DNA of 64,000 nucleotides, taken from the NCBI GenBank assembly GCA_943369485.1, contig CALRNH020000003.1:1-64000 (forward strand), written 5' to 3'. The notes under the pieces were generated by a model. It searched no databases and was not told where the DNA came from. It was given only the letters and a program-made list of their open reading frames with translations. This DNA is from ATX-6F1 sp943369485. Lineage in GTDB: Bacteria > Cyanobacteriota > Cyanobacteriia > PCC-6307 > Cyanobiaceae. Of this stretch, positions 63,116-64,000 are shown piece after piece. How positions within the stretch are numbered: the first letter of the stretch is position 1; the number at the start of each line of letters is the position of its first letter. Both the position numbers and the translations under genes were made by a program.

Positions 63116-64000
63116 TCGGGCTCGAACGTCCGGGCCTGACGGCTGAGGATGTGCAGGGTGTCGCCCACCTTCAGGGCGCTGGGATCCAGCTGATCGCGGG
63201 GGATCTGGGCCAGCACCGTCTGGCCATCGATCAGCACGAGCTCCGCCTGCAGATCGCGCCCCATGTGGTTGAGGCGCCGCAGTCGCCCGGGGATCGAGCC
63301 AGGGACCGCCTGGGTGAACACCTCCAGGTCATGGGGCCGGACGAACACGGGCGTGTCGCCTTGATCGCCAGCTGAGGATTGGCCCCCCGACTCAGGAAGC
63401 AGCCCCCTGGGCAGGATGTTCACCTCCCCCACGAAGCTCATCACAAAGGGGGTCTGAGGGTGGTCGTAGATCTCGGCCGGGGTACCGATCTGCTCGATCC
63501 GGCCCTGGTTCATCACCACGATGCGATCGGCCACCTCCATGGCCTCCTCCTGGTCGTGGGTGACGATCACCGTGGTCACGTGCATCTCATCGTGGAGGCT
63601 GCGCAGCCAGGCGCGCAGCTCCTTGCGCACCTTGTAGTCGAGGGCGCTGAACGGTTCATCAAGCAGCAGAACCCGTGGCTGCACGGCCAGGGCCCGGGCC
63701 AGGGCGACGCGCTGCCGCTGGCCGCCGGAGAGCTGGGAGGGGTACCGGCCGCCATACCCCTGGAGCTGCACCAGCTCCAGCAGTTCATCCACCCGGCGGC
63801 GGATCGCCTCCCGCTTCCAGCCCCGCAGCTCCAGGCCGAAAGCCACGTTCTGGCGCACGTTGCGGTGCTTGAACAGGGCGAAGTGCTGGAAGACGAAGCC
63901 GACGTTGCGCTCCTGAATCGAGCGCTCGGTGGCCTCCTGACCCGTGATCCAGATGCGCCCGACATCAGGGGTCTCCAGGCCCGCGATCAGCCGCAGCAGG
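63103..64000 (-). CDS. cysA: Sulfate/thiosulfate ABC transporter ATPase, 5' end outside window
   Basis: The last 299 codons of a CysA-type ATPase. Visible are VGFVFQHFALFKHRNVRQNV (Q-loop region), the signature QLSGGQRQRVALARALA, Walker B VLLLDEPFSALDYKVRKELR, switch His in VIVTHDQEEAMEVADRIVVM and FVGEVNILP. The C-terminal regulatory TOBE-like region includes FVRPHDLEVFTQAVPGSIPG. The Walker A lies beyond base 64000. It energises sulfate import with the Sbp proteins encoded nearby; the permeases should lie just outside the window. Confidence 0.94.
   Translation of the reverse strand, partial: LLRLIAGLETPDVGRIWITGQEATERSIQERNVGFVFQHFALFKHRNVRQNVAFGLELRGWKREAIRRRVDELLELVQLQGYGGRYPSQLSGGQRQRVALARALAVQPRVLLLDEPFSALDYKVRKELRAWLRSLHDEMHVTTVIVTHDQEEAMEVADRIVVMNQGRIEQIGTPAEIYDHPQTPFVMSFVGEVNILPRGLLPESGGQSSAGDQGDTPVFVRPHDLEVFTQAVPGSIPGRLRRLNHMGRDLQAELVLIDGQTVLAQIPRDQLDPSALKVGDTLHILSRQARTFEPDYSI

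Overview
The window looks like a high-GC picocyanobacterium of the Cyanobium / Synechococcus subcluster 5 type. The evidence is an NdhL subunit next to a DUF3007 gene and trpA, two cyanobacterial AbrB regulators, an SLH-domain porin, a c6-like cytochrome, FutA/FutB iron uptake, a CysR-like Crp regulator, a NatFGH/BgtA-type amino-acid transporter, a group 2 sigma factor and a Nif11-domain protein. Genes are densely packed on both strands, with many ATGA, TGATG and TTGA overlaps and several GTG or TTG starts. I see no insertion sequence, prophage, CRISPR array or rRNA. One tRNA (Leu, anticodon UAA) is present.

Layout. 0-4 kb: secreted lineage-specific proteins, one with a decayed tandem paralogue, then exonuclease III and a TPR protein. 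4-8 kb: a coupled run of a hypothetical protein, an HEAAH metallopeptidase, LarC and a flippase-like membrane protein. 8.1-15.4 kb: an iron/phosphorus block made of Fur, a Crp-type regulator whose promoter carries two Fur-like boxes, a phytase-like esterase coupled to PhoX, and convergent FutB/FutA. 15.5-25.7 kb: a zinc block made of a COG0523 GTPase with a long His-rich loop, a porin with a Zur box, Zur divergent from ZnuA-ZnuC-ZnuB across a second Zur box, then a COG0701-type permease, its TIGR03943-type partner, a propeller protein and a QueD-like enzyme. 25.7-33 kb: HisIE, a ribbon-helix-helix protein, a deleted histidine kinase with an intact response regulator, a matrixin-like protease, a sigma factor, PsiE-like and Nif11-cupin proteins. 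33-39 kb: two nearly identical cyAbrB genes flanking an SbcD/SbcC-like pair, a c-type cytochrome and a YciI protein. 39-47 kb: MscS, trpA, ndhL, tRNA-Leu, malic enzyme, pyrC, YqhA and a HicA-like fusion protein. 47-53 kb: a GAP-family membrane protein, a four-gene polar amino-acid ABC transporter and ChrA. 53.5-64 kb: a sulfur block made of serine acetyltransferase, two small rhodaneses, two sulfate-binding proteins, an Rrf2 and a CysR-like regulator, a periplasmic rhodanese coupled to a tiny lipoprotein-like peptide and a YeeE/YedE thiosulfate permease, and the 3' part of cysA.

How they work together. Three nutrient-acquisition modules (iron/phosphate, zinc, sulfur) each carry their own regulator, and candidate operators can be seen in the DNA. 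The least described items are the coupled rhodanese / mini-lipoprotein / permease unit, the zinc block with polyhistidine tracts in three separate proteins, the Nif11-cupin fusion, the kinase that has lost its central catalytic part, and a malic enzyme whose conserved N-terminus has no ordinary start codon. All functions are assigned by recognising protein families from sequence alone; no search was run.
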